In this document: piece by piece, positions 1 through 6,861 of the stretch
Layout: each line of letters opens with the position of its first letter
How positions within the stretch are numbered: the stretch's first letter is position 1
Source of the DNA: an uncultured Fibrobacter sp.
GTDB taxonomy: Bacteria > Fibrobacterota > Fibrobacteria > Fibrobacterales > Fibrobacteraceae
Assembly (NCBI RefSeq): GCF_937877005.1
Contig: NZ_CALEFV010000069.1
Span: forward strand, 1 to 12,565
Length of the DNA: 12,565 nt
Reading direction: 5' to 3'
Notes under the pieces: generated by a model
Seen by the model: only the letters and a program-made list of their open reading frames with translations
The model's database searches: none
Told to the model about the DNA's origin: nothing
Program-made: the position numbers and the translations under genes

Positions 1-101
1 AACAGCATCCCAAGTATCCTAACGATAGCGAAGAACATCGCCGTTTGAATCGTCGTGTCGAAATCGGTGTGACTCCGCTCCAGAAAATGGAGAAAAAGTA
101 G
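1..101 (+). CDS. OmpA-family C-terminal domain protein (3' end only)
   Basis: The reading frame that begins at base 3 is open and ends at TAG 99-101. It gives the last 32 residues of a protein whose 5' part lies outside the window. The stretch RRLNRRVEIGV matches the last strand of the OmpA/MotB peptidoglycan-binding domain, where NRRVEI is a family hallmark. Members of this family anchor the outer membrane or a motor/secretion complex to the cell wall. After the domain there is only a short basic tail ending in MEKK, so the protein stops soon after the domain, as usual. Nothing can be said about its N-terminal half (barrel, lipoprotein or other). The next gene starts four bases after the stop, so the two are probably co-transcribed. 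Confidence 0.8.
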   Translation, partial: QHPKYPNDSEEHRRLNRRVEIGVTPLQKMEKK

Positions 102-105
102 TAGT

Positions 106-759
106 ATGCAGGATCGTCTGGAAACACTTCGTCAGGGTATAGACGCTATCCGCAAAAGTGGAAAGCTGCCTCACTGGCGTATGGTGGATGCCGACAATTT
201 GCTAAATCGTGCCGGAGACTACTTCGCAGTTGATCGTCTTCCCGAAGCGAACATGGTCGCGGACAAGCTGGATCGCTGGATCAAGACGCATACGCCGCGA
301 GTTGAATCAGCTTCGCATTTTGGTGACAATTCAATGGTTTTCTGGAATGCGGAAACGCTCCTTGCTATGTCGGCTAGACTGAAACAGACCTTGGTCGAAA
401 AACGCTTGCTCGTTCCGTCAACGGAAAGGGAATCTACGCTCCGTAGGCTTTCTCTTGTAGAAAAGTGGATCTCCGATGGGGATTGCCTGCACGCTCACGA
501 GGAACTGCTTTCTTTGCGCGGAGCCCTGATAGCACGCTTGAGGCGCAGCCTCCGTGCGCGGTTAGCCGCGGTTGACCTTTACTATGGGAATGCTTCCTCC
601 TCGGAAGGTCTGGTCGGTCCGTACAATGCGCTTCATACGATGGAAGAAACATTCCATGTGGTGGGCGAACGCGATCCGATTTGGATAGAGGATTTCCTTG
701 AAATTTACAATGACCTGTTCCGTATCGTGGAATGTCTTGTTCCTCAGGACAAGAAATAA
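106..759 (+). CDS. Hypothetical helical protein, 217 aa, downstream of OmpA-like gene
   Basis: I do not recognise this family. The product is predicted soluble: there is no signal peptide, membrane segment or cysteine-pair motif. It is rich in Leu, Arg, Glu and Ala in patterns typical of amphipathic helices, for example residues ~85-150. The start at 106 is chosen because it lies four bases after the OmpA-like stop. A GGAG at 89-92 inside that gene is the only visible ribosome site; its spacing of 13 is long, so coupling to upstream translation is likely. The codon pattern resembles its neighbours, and the stop lies inside a strong terminator, which supports a real gene. A cytoplasmic role linked to the envelope gene upstream is possible but is inference from position only. 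Confidence 0.75.
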   Translation: MQDRLETLRQGIDAIRKSGKLPHWRMVDADNLLNRAGDYFAVDRLPEANMVADKLDRWIKTHTPRVESASHFGDNSMVFWNAETLLAMSARLKQTLVEKRLLVPSTERESTLRRLSLVEKWISDGDCLHAHEELLSLRGALIARLRRSLRARLAAVDLYYGNASSSEGLVGPYNALHTMEETFHVVGERDPIWIEDFLEIYNDLFRIVECLVPQDKK

Positions 760-784
760 AAAAAGCGGCTGAGCCGCTTTTTTT
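758..784. terminator. Bidirectional intrinsic terminator between convergent genes
   Basis: A perfect 12-bp inverted repeat (758-769 and 773-784) with a TGA loop. Its core is GCGGC/GCCGC, flanked by seven A on the left and seven T on the right. Read from either strand it is a GC stem followed by a T-tract. It overlaps the TAA of the left gene (757-759) and the TAA of the minus-strand gene (complement of 783-785), so one element ends both transcripts. Confidence 0.92.
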
Positions 785-2030
785 AAAATCCGAGACTGAG
801 CTGTCCCATGTATATTCTTTCTTCGTTCTGTCCCGTGTAGTAGCCGAGTTCTTCGGCCCAGGTCGCAAATTCAACTGTTATAAACCTGAGGGCTTCGATG
901 GCGAATCCGGCAGCGGGGTAGCCACCCTTGAAACCGCCGGAAAGGCGTACGGCCAATGCGCGGTAGGCTGTATTGTAGCCTGGCCAGGCGAGAAGGGTCT
1001 GTTCCACTTCGAGACCGAAATTCAGGTGAGAGAAGGGCTTGTAGTTGTTCGTGTTTTCCAATGCATCGGCGTAGTCCATGGCAAAGTTGAACTTGCGCGA
1101 AAAGCCAGTGTTCTTGTTGAAGAAACGGGGGCTATAGTTAAAACCGGCGGTGATATTCGGTGTAATCCGGTCTCCGGCGAGTTCCTTGAAATAGATGTCG
1201 CGTACCGACATGCCAACTCTAAATTCTCGGGTCAGCTGATAGAGTACGCCGAGGTCGAGGCCCACGGATATTGCATCGAAATCGAATATTTCGTCTGCGA
1301 CATCGTGGTAGCGGTCTTCCAGGGAGTCCTGCAGGTCCTTATAATTGGTCATGTTGACCGAAATCAAGTCGACTTTGTGACGCTTTGCGATCTTGAGGCC
1401 TGCACCTGCAGAAAACTTATCGGTAAAGGGGTAGGCTCCACCTGCCTGTGCCACGCCGTCTACATAGAAGGTATCAATTGAGATCTGTGGAACGATTAGG
1501 CCCGCATCGAGGTACGGTGCGATATTTCCATCGATCCAGACGGCGCCGCCGAAGTTGTGGAATGCCATTTCGGCATCGGCCTTGATCTTCATGCTGAGAT
1601 ACTTGTGGTCGTAGCTGTTGACTTTGTGTACCAATTCCGGGTGGCTTGCGAGCGAGTCCATCAAAACATTGGATGAACTAAGTCCGTTTGCTTCGGCTGC
1701 ATCGTGAGCGTTTTTGTAGAGCGTTTGCAAATCTTTGGCGACATTGTATGTTGAAAAATAGGTTTCGAAGGGACCTGCACCACCGAGATTTAAGCGCATA
1801 TCTCCGAAATTCTTTGGATAATAGCCTTGTTCGGGGCGCTTATCATAGTTGCCAAGACGGTTGATTTGGCTAAGGCCTGCATAGTTAAAGTAGATAGCTT
1901 CCTTGTCATCGACGAGAGCCACATGGGCGTTACCCATGGCTTCGGCACGGAGTGAATGATGTGTCGGGGCCTTGGCTGCCATAGCCGTCGTAGCAAGTGT
2001 AGCCAATGTGAATACGAGAATTCTCTTCAT
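783..2030 (-). CDS. PorV/FadL-like outer-membrane beta-barrel protein
   Basis: A 415-residue exported protein. Residues 1-18 form a signal peptide (basic MKR, hydrophobic core, AMA before AK). Next comes RAEAMGNAHVALVDDKEAIY followed by FNYAGL, matching the N-terminal pattern of PorV/PorQ, UPF0164 and TraF_2-type barrels (xAMGNAxVAxxDDxxAxxxNxAGL). The body has many alternating strands, and the last residues QLSLGF end in Phe, the usual barrel-assembly signal. It therefore probably sits in the outer membrane. In type IX secretion PorV shuttles cargo, while FadL-like relatives move hydrophobic compounds; the sequence does not decide between these. It starts two bases after the stop of the TPR lipoprotein gene. 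A strong GGAAGGGG ribosome site lies within the last codons of that gene, so the two are one operon. A rho-independent terminator follows directly. Confidence 0.85.
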   Translation of the reverse strand: MKRILVFTLATLATTAMAAKAPTHHSLRAEAMGNAHVALVDDKEAIYFNYAGLSQINRLGNYDKRPEQGYYPKNFGDMRLNLGGAGPFETYFSTYNVAKDLQTLYKNAHDAAEANGLSSSNVLMDSLASHPELVHKVNSYDHKYLSMKIKADAEMAFHNFGGAVWIDGNIAPYLDAGLIVPQISIDTFYVDGVAQAGGAYPFTDKFSAGAGLKIAKRHKVDLISVNMTNYKDLQDSLEDRYHDVADEIFDFDAISVGLDLGVLYQLTREFRVGMSVRDIYFKELAGDRITPNITAGFNYSPRFFNKNTGFSRKFNFAMDYADALENTNNYKPFSHLNFGLEVEQTLLAWPGYNTAYRALAVRLSGGFKGGYPAAGFAIEALRFITVEFATWAEELGYYTGQNEERIYMGQLSLGF

Positions 2031-2032
2031 GA

Positions 2033-3421
2033 TTACATTCCCCTTCCTTCAAACCATTTTGCAAAGCTCTTTTCGTCGTAGTTGACCCAGCAACCGCCTA
2101 CATTCTGCTTGCGGACTTCCAGGTTGTACTGGATGTTGTTGGGGTCGGTGTCCTTGGCGATGGCTTTCTTGACGGCCTTGTATTCTTCAGGACTTAGTCC
2201 GAGAGGATTGAATACGAGGTCCTTTGCGAAGACGAAACGATGGTCGCCATTGCTGACTCGCTTGTTATAGTCGGGATAGACAAATGCCCATTCGGACAAT
2301 TCTTCCTTGGAATCGCTATTGACTGTTTTCCCGTTCATATCGATATCGACATCCTTATACTTGCGATTCGGGGCGGCCGATTTTACGACGCGTATATCCC
2401 TGATTTCAGTCTTGCCTGCCGTGATGTTGCGCAGAATAAGGTTGTCGTCGTAAATGATTTCGTTTGTTTTGTCGCTAATGTCTTCATCAATTTCGCCATC
2501 GCCGTCGTTGTCTTCGCCGTCGTAGACTTCTTCGTCGACGCAGCCGTCACCGTCGTCATCGATGATGTCACTGTAGCCGAACTGGCCGATAATGATGTTG
2601 AGCGTTTTGGTCTGCTGATCGAGGTCGTCGGTCTGAGCTGTTTCCTGAGCAAGGGCTCCGCACATGCTTCGCACTGATTTCTGCTGCGCTTCTGGAGTCA
2701 AGTTATCGAAACCTTGCAGGTATGTGTCAAACATGTTGGACATGCCTTCGGGGTTTTCTTCGCAAGTGGAGAAAACTTCGTGGAACGCTTCAACCGATTC
2801 CTGTGGATCATTGTTTTTAAGGCTGTTGAGGACTGCTCCCATATCGCAGGCGTTTTCGCTCTTCTTGTCGAGGGAACATCCGTCCATTTTTTCGGTCGTC
2901 TTGCGCATGACGAGCATTGTTTTCATCATCTGTATAACAAGGTAACCTTCGGATATGGTCTTGTAGGTAATGACGCTATCTGTTTTGCCGGCCTTGTCGC
3001 GTTCGATGAAAATGGATGCAATTGCGTTAACGGTGTCGATTGTCTCTTTGAGGTTCATGGCGACATCTTCGGGCATTCCTGCAAAGGGAACCTTGCTGTC
3101 GCGGCTAGAGTTCACATAAGTAAGGAGCGAGAAAACGTTGGTTGCTTCGCCATTCAGTTTACGGTTTAGAGTCGACTTCATGAGTCCATACCACGCTTCG
3201 GAGTGGTTGGAGTCGGCTTCGATTGCCATGCGGAAATATTTTTCTGCTTCGGTGTATTCGTTGTCGCGGAACTTCAGATAGCCTTCGTAGGTCAATGCAT
3301 CGGCATCGTCATTGGCGATGTCGACATTTTCGGTCGGATTGAAAAGGTTACAGCCCGCTACCCCCAGGGTGACCGCAAGGGCGGACACAATCAAAAATTT
3401 GGATTTAAGTACGTTTTTCAT
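2033..3421 (-). CDS. TPR lipoprotein with acidic Ca-type DxDGDGxxDE motif
   Basis: A 462-residue predicted lipoprotein. Residues 1-24 are a lipoprotein signal with lipobox V21-A-G-C24. Position +2 is Asn, not Asp, so outer-membrane sorting is likely. Residues ~43-83 form at least one clear tetratricopeptide repeat (YLKFRDNEYTEAEKYFRMAI with a second helix HSEAWYGLMKS). The middle is helical and contains several cysteines. Residues 285-314 hold two acidic loops, DDDGDGCVDEE and DGEDNDGDGEIDED, of the thrombospondin-3/MopE calcium-loop type. The last ~140 residues are unrecognised. The start has AGGA upstream with good spacing. It is the first gene of an operon with the PorV-like barrel, suggesting that both act at the outer membrane, as scaffold plus barrel. 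The exact function is unknown. Confidence 0.85.
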   Translation of the reverse strand: MKNVLKSKFLIVSALAVTLGVAGCNLFNPTENVDIANDDADALTYEGYLKFRDNEYTEAEKYFRMAIEADSNHSEAWYGLMKSTLNRKLNGEATNVFSLLTYVNSSRDSKVPFAGMPEDVAMNLKETIDTVNAIASIFIERDKAGKTDSVITYKTISEGYLVIQMMKTMLVMRKTTEKMDGCSLDKKSENACDMGAVLNSLKNNDPQESVEAFHEVFSTCEENPEGMSNMFDTYLQGFDNLTPEAQQKSVRSMCGALAQETAQTDDLDQQTKTLNIIIGQFGYSDIIDDDGDGCVDEEVYDGEDNDGDGEIDEDISDKTNEIIYDDNLILRNITAGKTEIRDIRVVKSAAPNRKYKDVDIDMNGKTVNSDSKEELSEWAFVYPDYNKRVSNGDHRFVFAKDLVFNPLGLSPEEYKAVKKAIAKDTDPNNIQYNLEVRKQNVGGCWVNYDEKSFAKWFEGRGM

Positions 3422-3572
3422 ACATGTTTCCTATTTTCTTAAAAAATAACATTATTCTTACAAAAAAAATCCTTTTATCCCATTTTTGCTCTTTTTTCGG
3501 CCAAATCAATGATTTAAGGGGCTTTTTTTAGATGTTTTTTGCATATTCTCAAAAAAATCTATCTTTAGACAT
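3422..3572. other. Divergent AT-rich intergenic region
   Basis: These 151 bases separate two divergent transcription units and must hold promoters for both. On the minus side an AGGA ribosome site precedes the lipoprotein ATG, and long A/T runs lie at 3441-3470. I could not assign a convincing two-box promoter on that strand. The plus-side promoter is listed separately. Confidence 0.6.
3538..3566 (+). promoter_or_regulatory. Candidate Bacteroidetes-type promoter of the CxxCC-protein gene
   Basis: TTTG (3538-3541), an 18-base spacer and TATCTTT (3560-3566) fit the known Bacteroidetes consensus TTTG-N~19-TAnnTTTG, except for the last base. The box ends only six bases before the ATG at 3573. 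Transcription would then start at or next to the start codon, and no Shine-Dalgarno sequence is visible. Confidence 0.5.
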
Positions 3573-4382
3573 ATGGAAGCCTATCGCGAGTATTTTCCGA
3601 CAAAAGCGTTCCGCGTCGCCGAGATGCGTCTTTCCGTGTTCTTGGGCGCCGAAAGGGATCGCTTGGATCGTATTGCTACTTCGCTTGGAAGAGAATCGGC
3701 AATAGGGACCGATAACTTGATTCAAGAACTTCCGCATATTCTCGAATTTACGCAGGAGTACCACCGCCTGTTCGGCCTTTATCTTGAAGCTGTCCTGCCA
3801 CAGCAGCCGCGGCCAATCCAGTGTAGGCCAGCCTGCGGTAATTGCTGTCATCACTATCCGATGTCGGTAGAACCTTTTGAATTGTTGTCTTTATATAGCG
3901 TATTTCGGCAGCGTGATGACTTGCTTGACATTATGGAAGCATGCCAGCAGCGGTCGTCCTTGTTTAGTAGATTCTTTGAAAAAAGGCTGAAGGAACGGAC
4001 CGATGAGGCTGCGAACGGTTTTATTGGGCGGCAACCGGCCATGGATGATGAGGATTTTGCCGAAGACCGGGCGTTGCATGACTATTTTAGGGAATGGAAG
4101 CCTTGCCCATTTTCGGATAAGGTGGGGGACTGCTCGGTATATCCGCTACGCCCAGTTTCTTGCCGTATGTACTTTAGCGAGACGGATCCGAAGTATTGTA
4201 CTCCCGAGCATTTGCAGACTCCCGAAAACGATAGCTATATCGTGTATTTGCCCGATAGCATAGAAGATGCCGTTTACGGAATCTCGGAGCACTATTCCTT
4301 GCTGGAGTTGCCTGAAAGCTATTTTGGAGGACTTTTGGCCGTGAACCGCTTTGAAGGTCTGTGGAACGGGGCGATGGCATGA
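3573..4382 (+). CDS. YkgJ-family CxxCC cysteine-cluster protein
   Basis: A 269-residue soluble protein with the cysteine pattern of the YkgJ/CxxCxxCC family (putative Zn or Fe chelators). C88-G-N-C91-C92 is followed by CPF at 178-180, C187-S-V-Y, RPVSC197R and an additional C209. Family members have a short core with this same order (CC ... CPF ... C-x-VYxxRPxxCR). Here there is an ~85-residue N-terminal helical extension and an ~85-residue insert between the two cysteine groups, making it longer than the minimal family members. The biochemical role of the family is not established. Its stop overlaps the start of the SprT-like protease (ATGA), so the two are translationally coupled. The chosen start at 3573 has no ribosome site but sits just after a promoter-like box. 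An in-frame ATG at 3624 is an alternative. Confidence 0.85.
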   Translation: MEAYREYFPTKAFRVAEMRLSVFLGAERDRLDRIATSLGRESAIGTDNLIQELPHILEFTQEYHRLFGLYLEAVLPQQPRPIQCRPACGNCCHHYPMSVEPFELLSLYSVFRQRDDLLDIMEACQQRSSLFSRFFEKRLKERTDEAANGFIGRQPAMDDEDFAEDRALHDYFREWKPCPFSDKVGDCSVYPLRPVSCRMYFSETDPKYCTPEHLQTPENDSYIVYLPDSIEDAVYGISEHYSLLELPESYFGGLLAVNRFEGLWNGAMA

Positions 4383-5167
4383 ACCTGTTTGGCGTGCAGT
4401 TGGACCTTTTCGGGAATATTCCCAAGGAATCTGCGAAGACGAAGGTTCCGAACAGTGTTTCGCAGAATGGACTAGTTCATTTTAAGTACAATACGCAACT
4501 CAAGAAGAGTATTCGTTGCAAGGGGGGTGTGCTGTTTGGACATCCGGAGGTCATCTTGCCGGCTTACATGAAGGAACCTGAATTTGCTCCTGCAAGGGAA
4601 CTCGCTGCAGAATGGGCCGAACATGCCATAAAGCGGAAAACCGCGAAAAATAAGGCGATTATCAGGGATTTGGTGAGCCGTTTCTGGACTCTAGTGGAGC
4701 AGATTTTGGCAGACCGTGGCGATGAGTCGCTTTCGAGTAAGGGACGCCTGCCGCCGATTCGTCCGCAGGGGAAGTACCATAATCTAAACGATGTCCTTGC
4801 GGCCATCAACAGCACCTATTTTGAAGATAAATTAACTTGCCGGATTACTTGGAGCAATCGGGTTGGCGGACTCAGTTTCCATTCTCTGCGCAAGGACCCC
4901 GTGACGGGAGAGGAATTTCATCTGATAAGCATCAGTAAGGGGTACGATGCGGCAAATTGCCCAGAATATGCCGTTGCCGGTGTCGTGTACCATGAATGCC
5001 TGCATATTGTTATTCCAGTCGAGGTCAAGAACGGCCGCCGCATTGTGCATGGGCGGAATTTCAGGCGCCGTGAACGCCAGTACATCTATTACGATGAATG
5101 GATTCACTGGCACAATCATGTGCTTCCGCAGAATATTCGCAAGATGCGCCGCCACGGGGAATTGTAG
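4379..5167 (+). CDS. SprT-like zinc metalloprotease with N-terminal QLDLF motif
   Basis: A 262-residue protein with a SprT-type metalloprotease domain in its second half. The start ATG at 4379 overlaps the upstream TGA (ATGA) and has GGGG seven bases before it. A GTG at 4361 would add six residues. The active-site helix holds H205-E-C-L-H209, and the third zinc ligand is probably H224 in HGRNFRRRER, as in SprT/SPRTN (HExxH...HGxxF). The domain begins near NLNDVLAAINSTYF. Residues 7-11 read QLDLF, the consensus-type peptide that binds the groove of the bacterial sliding clamp. Residues ~65-105 form a basic helical segment, and the C-terminus is strongly basic (QNIRKMRRHGEL). No C-terminal zinc ribbon is seen. 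The family cleaves DNA-bound proteins in eukaryotes; a DNA-repair role here is inference. Confidence 0.88.
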   Translation: MNLFGVQLDLFGNIPKESAKTKVPNSVSQNGLVHFKYNTQLKKSIRCKGGVLFGHPEVILPAYMKEPEFAPARELAAEWAEHAIKRKTAKNKAIIRDLVSRFWTLVEQILADRGDESLSSKGRLPPIRPQGKYHNLNDVLAAINSTYFEDKLTCRITWSNRVGGLSFHSLRKDPVTGEEFHLISISKGYDAANCPEYAVAGVVYHECLHIVIPVEVKNGRRIVHGRNFRRRERQYIYYDEWIHWHNHVLPQNIRKMRRHGEL

Positions 5168-5180
5168 AGTTTGACCGAGC

Positions 5181-5304
5181 GTGTCATTCTGAGCTATACG
5201 AAACTTAGAACTTTAGTTCTGTAGTTGAGTTATGCCCTTTGGGTAGGAGTGTAACGGAGTCGAAGAATCTATGTAGAGACCCTTCGACAGGCTCAGGGTG
5301 ACAC
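5181..5304. repeat. Palindromic intergenic repeat element
   Basis: The left end GTGTCATTCTGAGC (5181-5194) and right end GCTCAGGGTGACAC (5291-5304) are inverted repeats. Twelve of 14 bases match and the other two form G-U pairs in RNA. Inside are GTCGAAG (5259-5265) against CTTCGAC (5282-5288), a small hairpin AGAACT/AGTTCT (5207-5220) and CCCTTTGGG (5235-5243). The GTCATTCTGAGC...TTCGAC...CTCAGGGTGAC layout is a type I know from dispersed intergenic repeats in several bacterial phyla. It follows the protease gene, where it may help end transcription, and reaches within ten bases of the lysS promoter box. Confidence 0.75.
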
Positions 5305-5313
5305 AAAAATTTC

Positions 5314-5321
5314 TACATTTG
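5314..5321 (+). promoter_or_regulatory. Candidate -7 box of the lysS operon
   Basis: TACATTTG matches the Bacteroidetes-type -7 consensus TAnnTTTG in full. It lies 28 bases before the lysS ATG, leaving room for a leader of about 20-25 bases that includes AAGGA (5338-5342). No TTTG -33 box is visible; that position falls inside the right arm of the repeat. Confidence 0.4.
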
Positions 5322-5349
5322 TCCTCGTAAAATTAACAAGGACCAAATT

Positions 5350-6855
5350 ATGGCAATGCAAGACATGAATGACCAGGTGCAGGCTCGCCTCGCGAAGCTT
5401 GCGAAGTTCAAGGAAATGGGTGTGGAGGCTTATCCGCACAAGTTCAACCGTACGCACGATTCCAAGATTTTGAAAGAAAACAAGGCTGCCCTGATGGCGT
5501 CTGGTGAAGAAATTGCCTTCGCAGGCCGCGTGGTTCGCTTTAACCGCAAGGGAAAAATGTGCTTTATGCACCTGAAGGACCGCTACGGTCGCTTGCAGGT
5601 GGTGGTCGCCCGCGACGAAGTGGGCGAGGAGAACTACGAAATCGTCAAGATGACCGACCTGGGTGACTTTATCGGCGTAAACGGTTTCATGTTTGAAACC
5701 CAGACGGGCGAATACTCCGTGCACGTGAAGAAGGTGACCATGCTCAGTAAGGCTGTGCGCCCGCTTCCGGTGGCTAAGGAAAAGGTGGATGAAAACGGCA
5801 ACAAGGTCGTGTTCAACGAATTTGCCGACGTGGATACCCGTTACCGCCAGCGTTACATCGACATGGCCTTGAACGATGATGTGAAGGACGTGTTCATCAA
5901 GCGTTTCAAGATTCTGCAGGCTATCCGCGAATACCTCATAGAAAAGGGATTCATCGAAGTCGAAACCCCGACGCTGCAACCGATTTATGGCGGTGCAAAC
6001 GCCCGTCCGTTCACCACGCACCACAACGCTTGCGACATGACGCTGTACCTGCGCGTGGCTCCGGAACTTTACCTGAAGCGCTGCATTGTGGGCGGCATGG
6101 AAAAGGTTTTCGAATTCTCCAAGAACTTCCGTAACGAAGGCATGGACCGCACCCACAGCCCGGAATTCACCGGCCTCGAATTCTACGAAGCCTATGCCGA
6201 CTACAACGACATGATGGTGCACTTCGAAAACATCTACGAACGCGCCTGCATTGCGGCCAACGGCACCACCAAGATTGACTACCAGGGTAAAGAAATCGAC
6301 TTCAAGGCCCCGTGGCCCCGCTACAGCATGATTGAAGCCATCGAAAAGTTCGGCGGCCTCAAGGTGAACGAGATGAGCGACGACGAAATCAAGGCCAAGA
6401 TGGAAGAACTCGGCGGACACCTGGACGGCGAATTCAGCCGCGGCCGCGGAATCCTCGAACTGTTCGAGCTTACCGTGGAAGACAAGCTCATCCAGCCGAC
6501 CTTCATCAAGGATATGCCCACCGAAAGTACTCCGCTCTGTAAGAAGCACCGCACCATCGAAGGGCTCATTGAACAGTTCGAGCCGTACGCTAACGGATGG
6601 GAACTGGGCAACGCCTATACCGAACTTAATGACCCCATCCGTCAGCGTGAGCTCCTGGAAGACCAGGTGCGCCGCGGCCGCGGTGGCGAAGGCGAAACGC
6701 ACCCGATGGATGAAAACTTCATGCACGCTATCGAATCTGGCCTGCCTCCTACCGGCGGCGTGGGCTTTGGAATCGACCGCATGGTCATGTTGCTTACCAA
6801 CCAGCAGACCATCCGCGACGTGCAGCTGTTCCCGCTGATGAAACCCGAGACCTAA
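5350..6855 (+). CDS. lysS: Lysyl-tRNA synthetase (class II)
   Basis: Charges tRNA-Lys with lysine using ATP, in the cytoplasm. The 501 residues match the usual length of bacterial LysRS. An N-terminal OB-fold anticodon-binding domain occupies about residues 55-145 (FAGRVVRFNRKGKM, FMHLKDRYGRLQVVV). The class II core follows. Motif 1 lies around EVETPTL (203-209), with the family-typical YGGANARPF after it. Motif 2 is FRNEGMDRTHSPEFT with R261. Motif 3 is GFGIDRMVML (472-481) with R477. The lysine-site segment ELNDP is present. AAGGA stands seven bases before the ATG. It is the first gene of a tight run with the Lol transporter genes. GC-rich, strongly biased codons suggest high expression. 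Confidence 0.98.
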   Translation: MAMQDMNDQVQARLAKLAKFKEMGVEAYPHKFNRTHDSKILKENKAALMASGEEIAFAGRVVRFNRKGKMCFMHLKDRYGRLQVVVARDEVGEENYEIVKMTDLGDFIGVNGFMFETQTGEYSVHVKKVTMLSKAVRPLPVAKEKVDENGNKVVFNEFADVDTRYRQRYIDMALNDDVKDVFIKRFKILQAIREYLIEKGFIEVETPTLQPIYGGANARPFTTHHNACDMTLYLRVAPELYLKRCIVGGMEKVFEFSKNFRNEGMDRTHSPEFTGLEFYEAYADYNDMMVHFENIYERACIAANGTTKIDYQGKEIDFKAPWPRYSMIEAIEKFGGLKVNEMSDDEIKAKMEELGGHLDGEFSRGRGILELFELTVEDKLIQPTFIKDMPTESTPLCKKHRTIEGLIEQFEPYANGWELGNAYTELNDPIRQRELLEDQVRRGRGGEGETHPMDENFMHAIESGLPPTGGVGFGIDRMVMLLTNQQTIRDVQLFPLMKPET

Positions 6856-6861
6856 TTATCG

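Noticed and set aside
732..1481. A 249-codon plus-strand frame opposite the PorV-like barrel gene
   Set aside because: It overlaps the end of the 217-residue gene and a terminator, and it mirrors the barrel gene, which has a signal peptide, family motif and C-terminal Phe.
4361..4378. Upstream GTG start for the SprT-like protein
   Set aside because: The ATG at 4379 forms a classic ATGA overlap with the upstream stop and has GGGG at good spacing. The extra six residues carry no motif. It cannot be fully excluded.
5293..6726. A 477-codon open frame on the minus strand opposite lysS
   Set aside because: It is antisense to an unmistakable lysyl-tRNA synthetase, has His/Val/Phe-rich low-information sequence, and comes from strong codon bias in lysS. 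The same holds for long minus-strand frames opposite the permease, lolD and clpC (7102-8358, 8114-8770, 8767-9738, 10108-11157).
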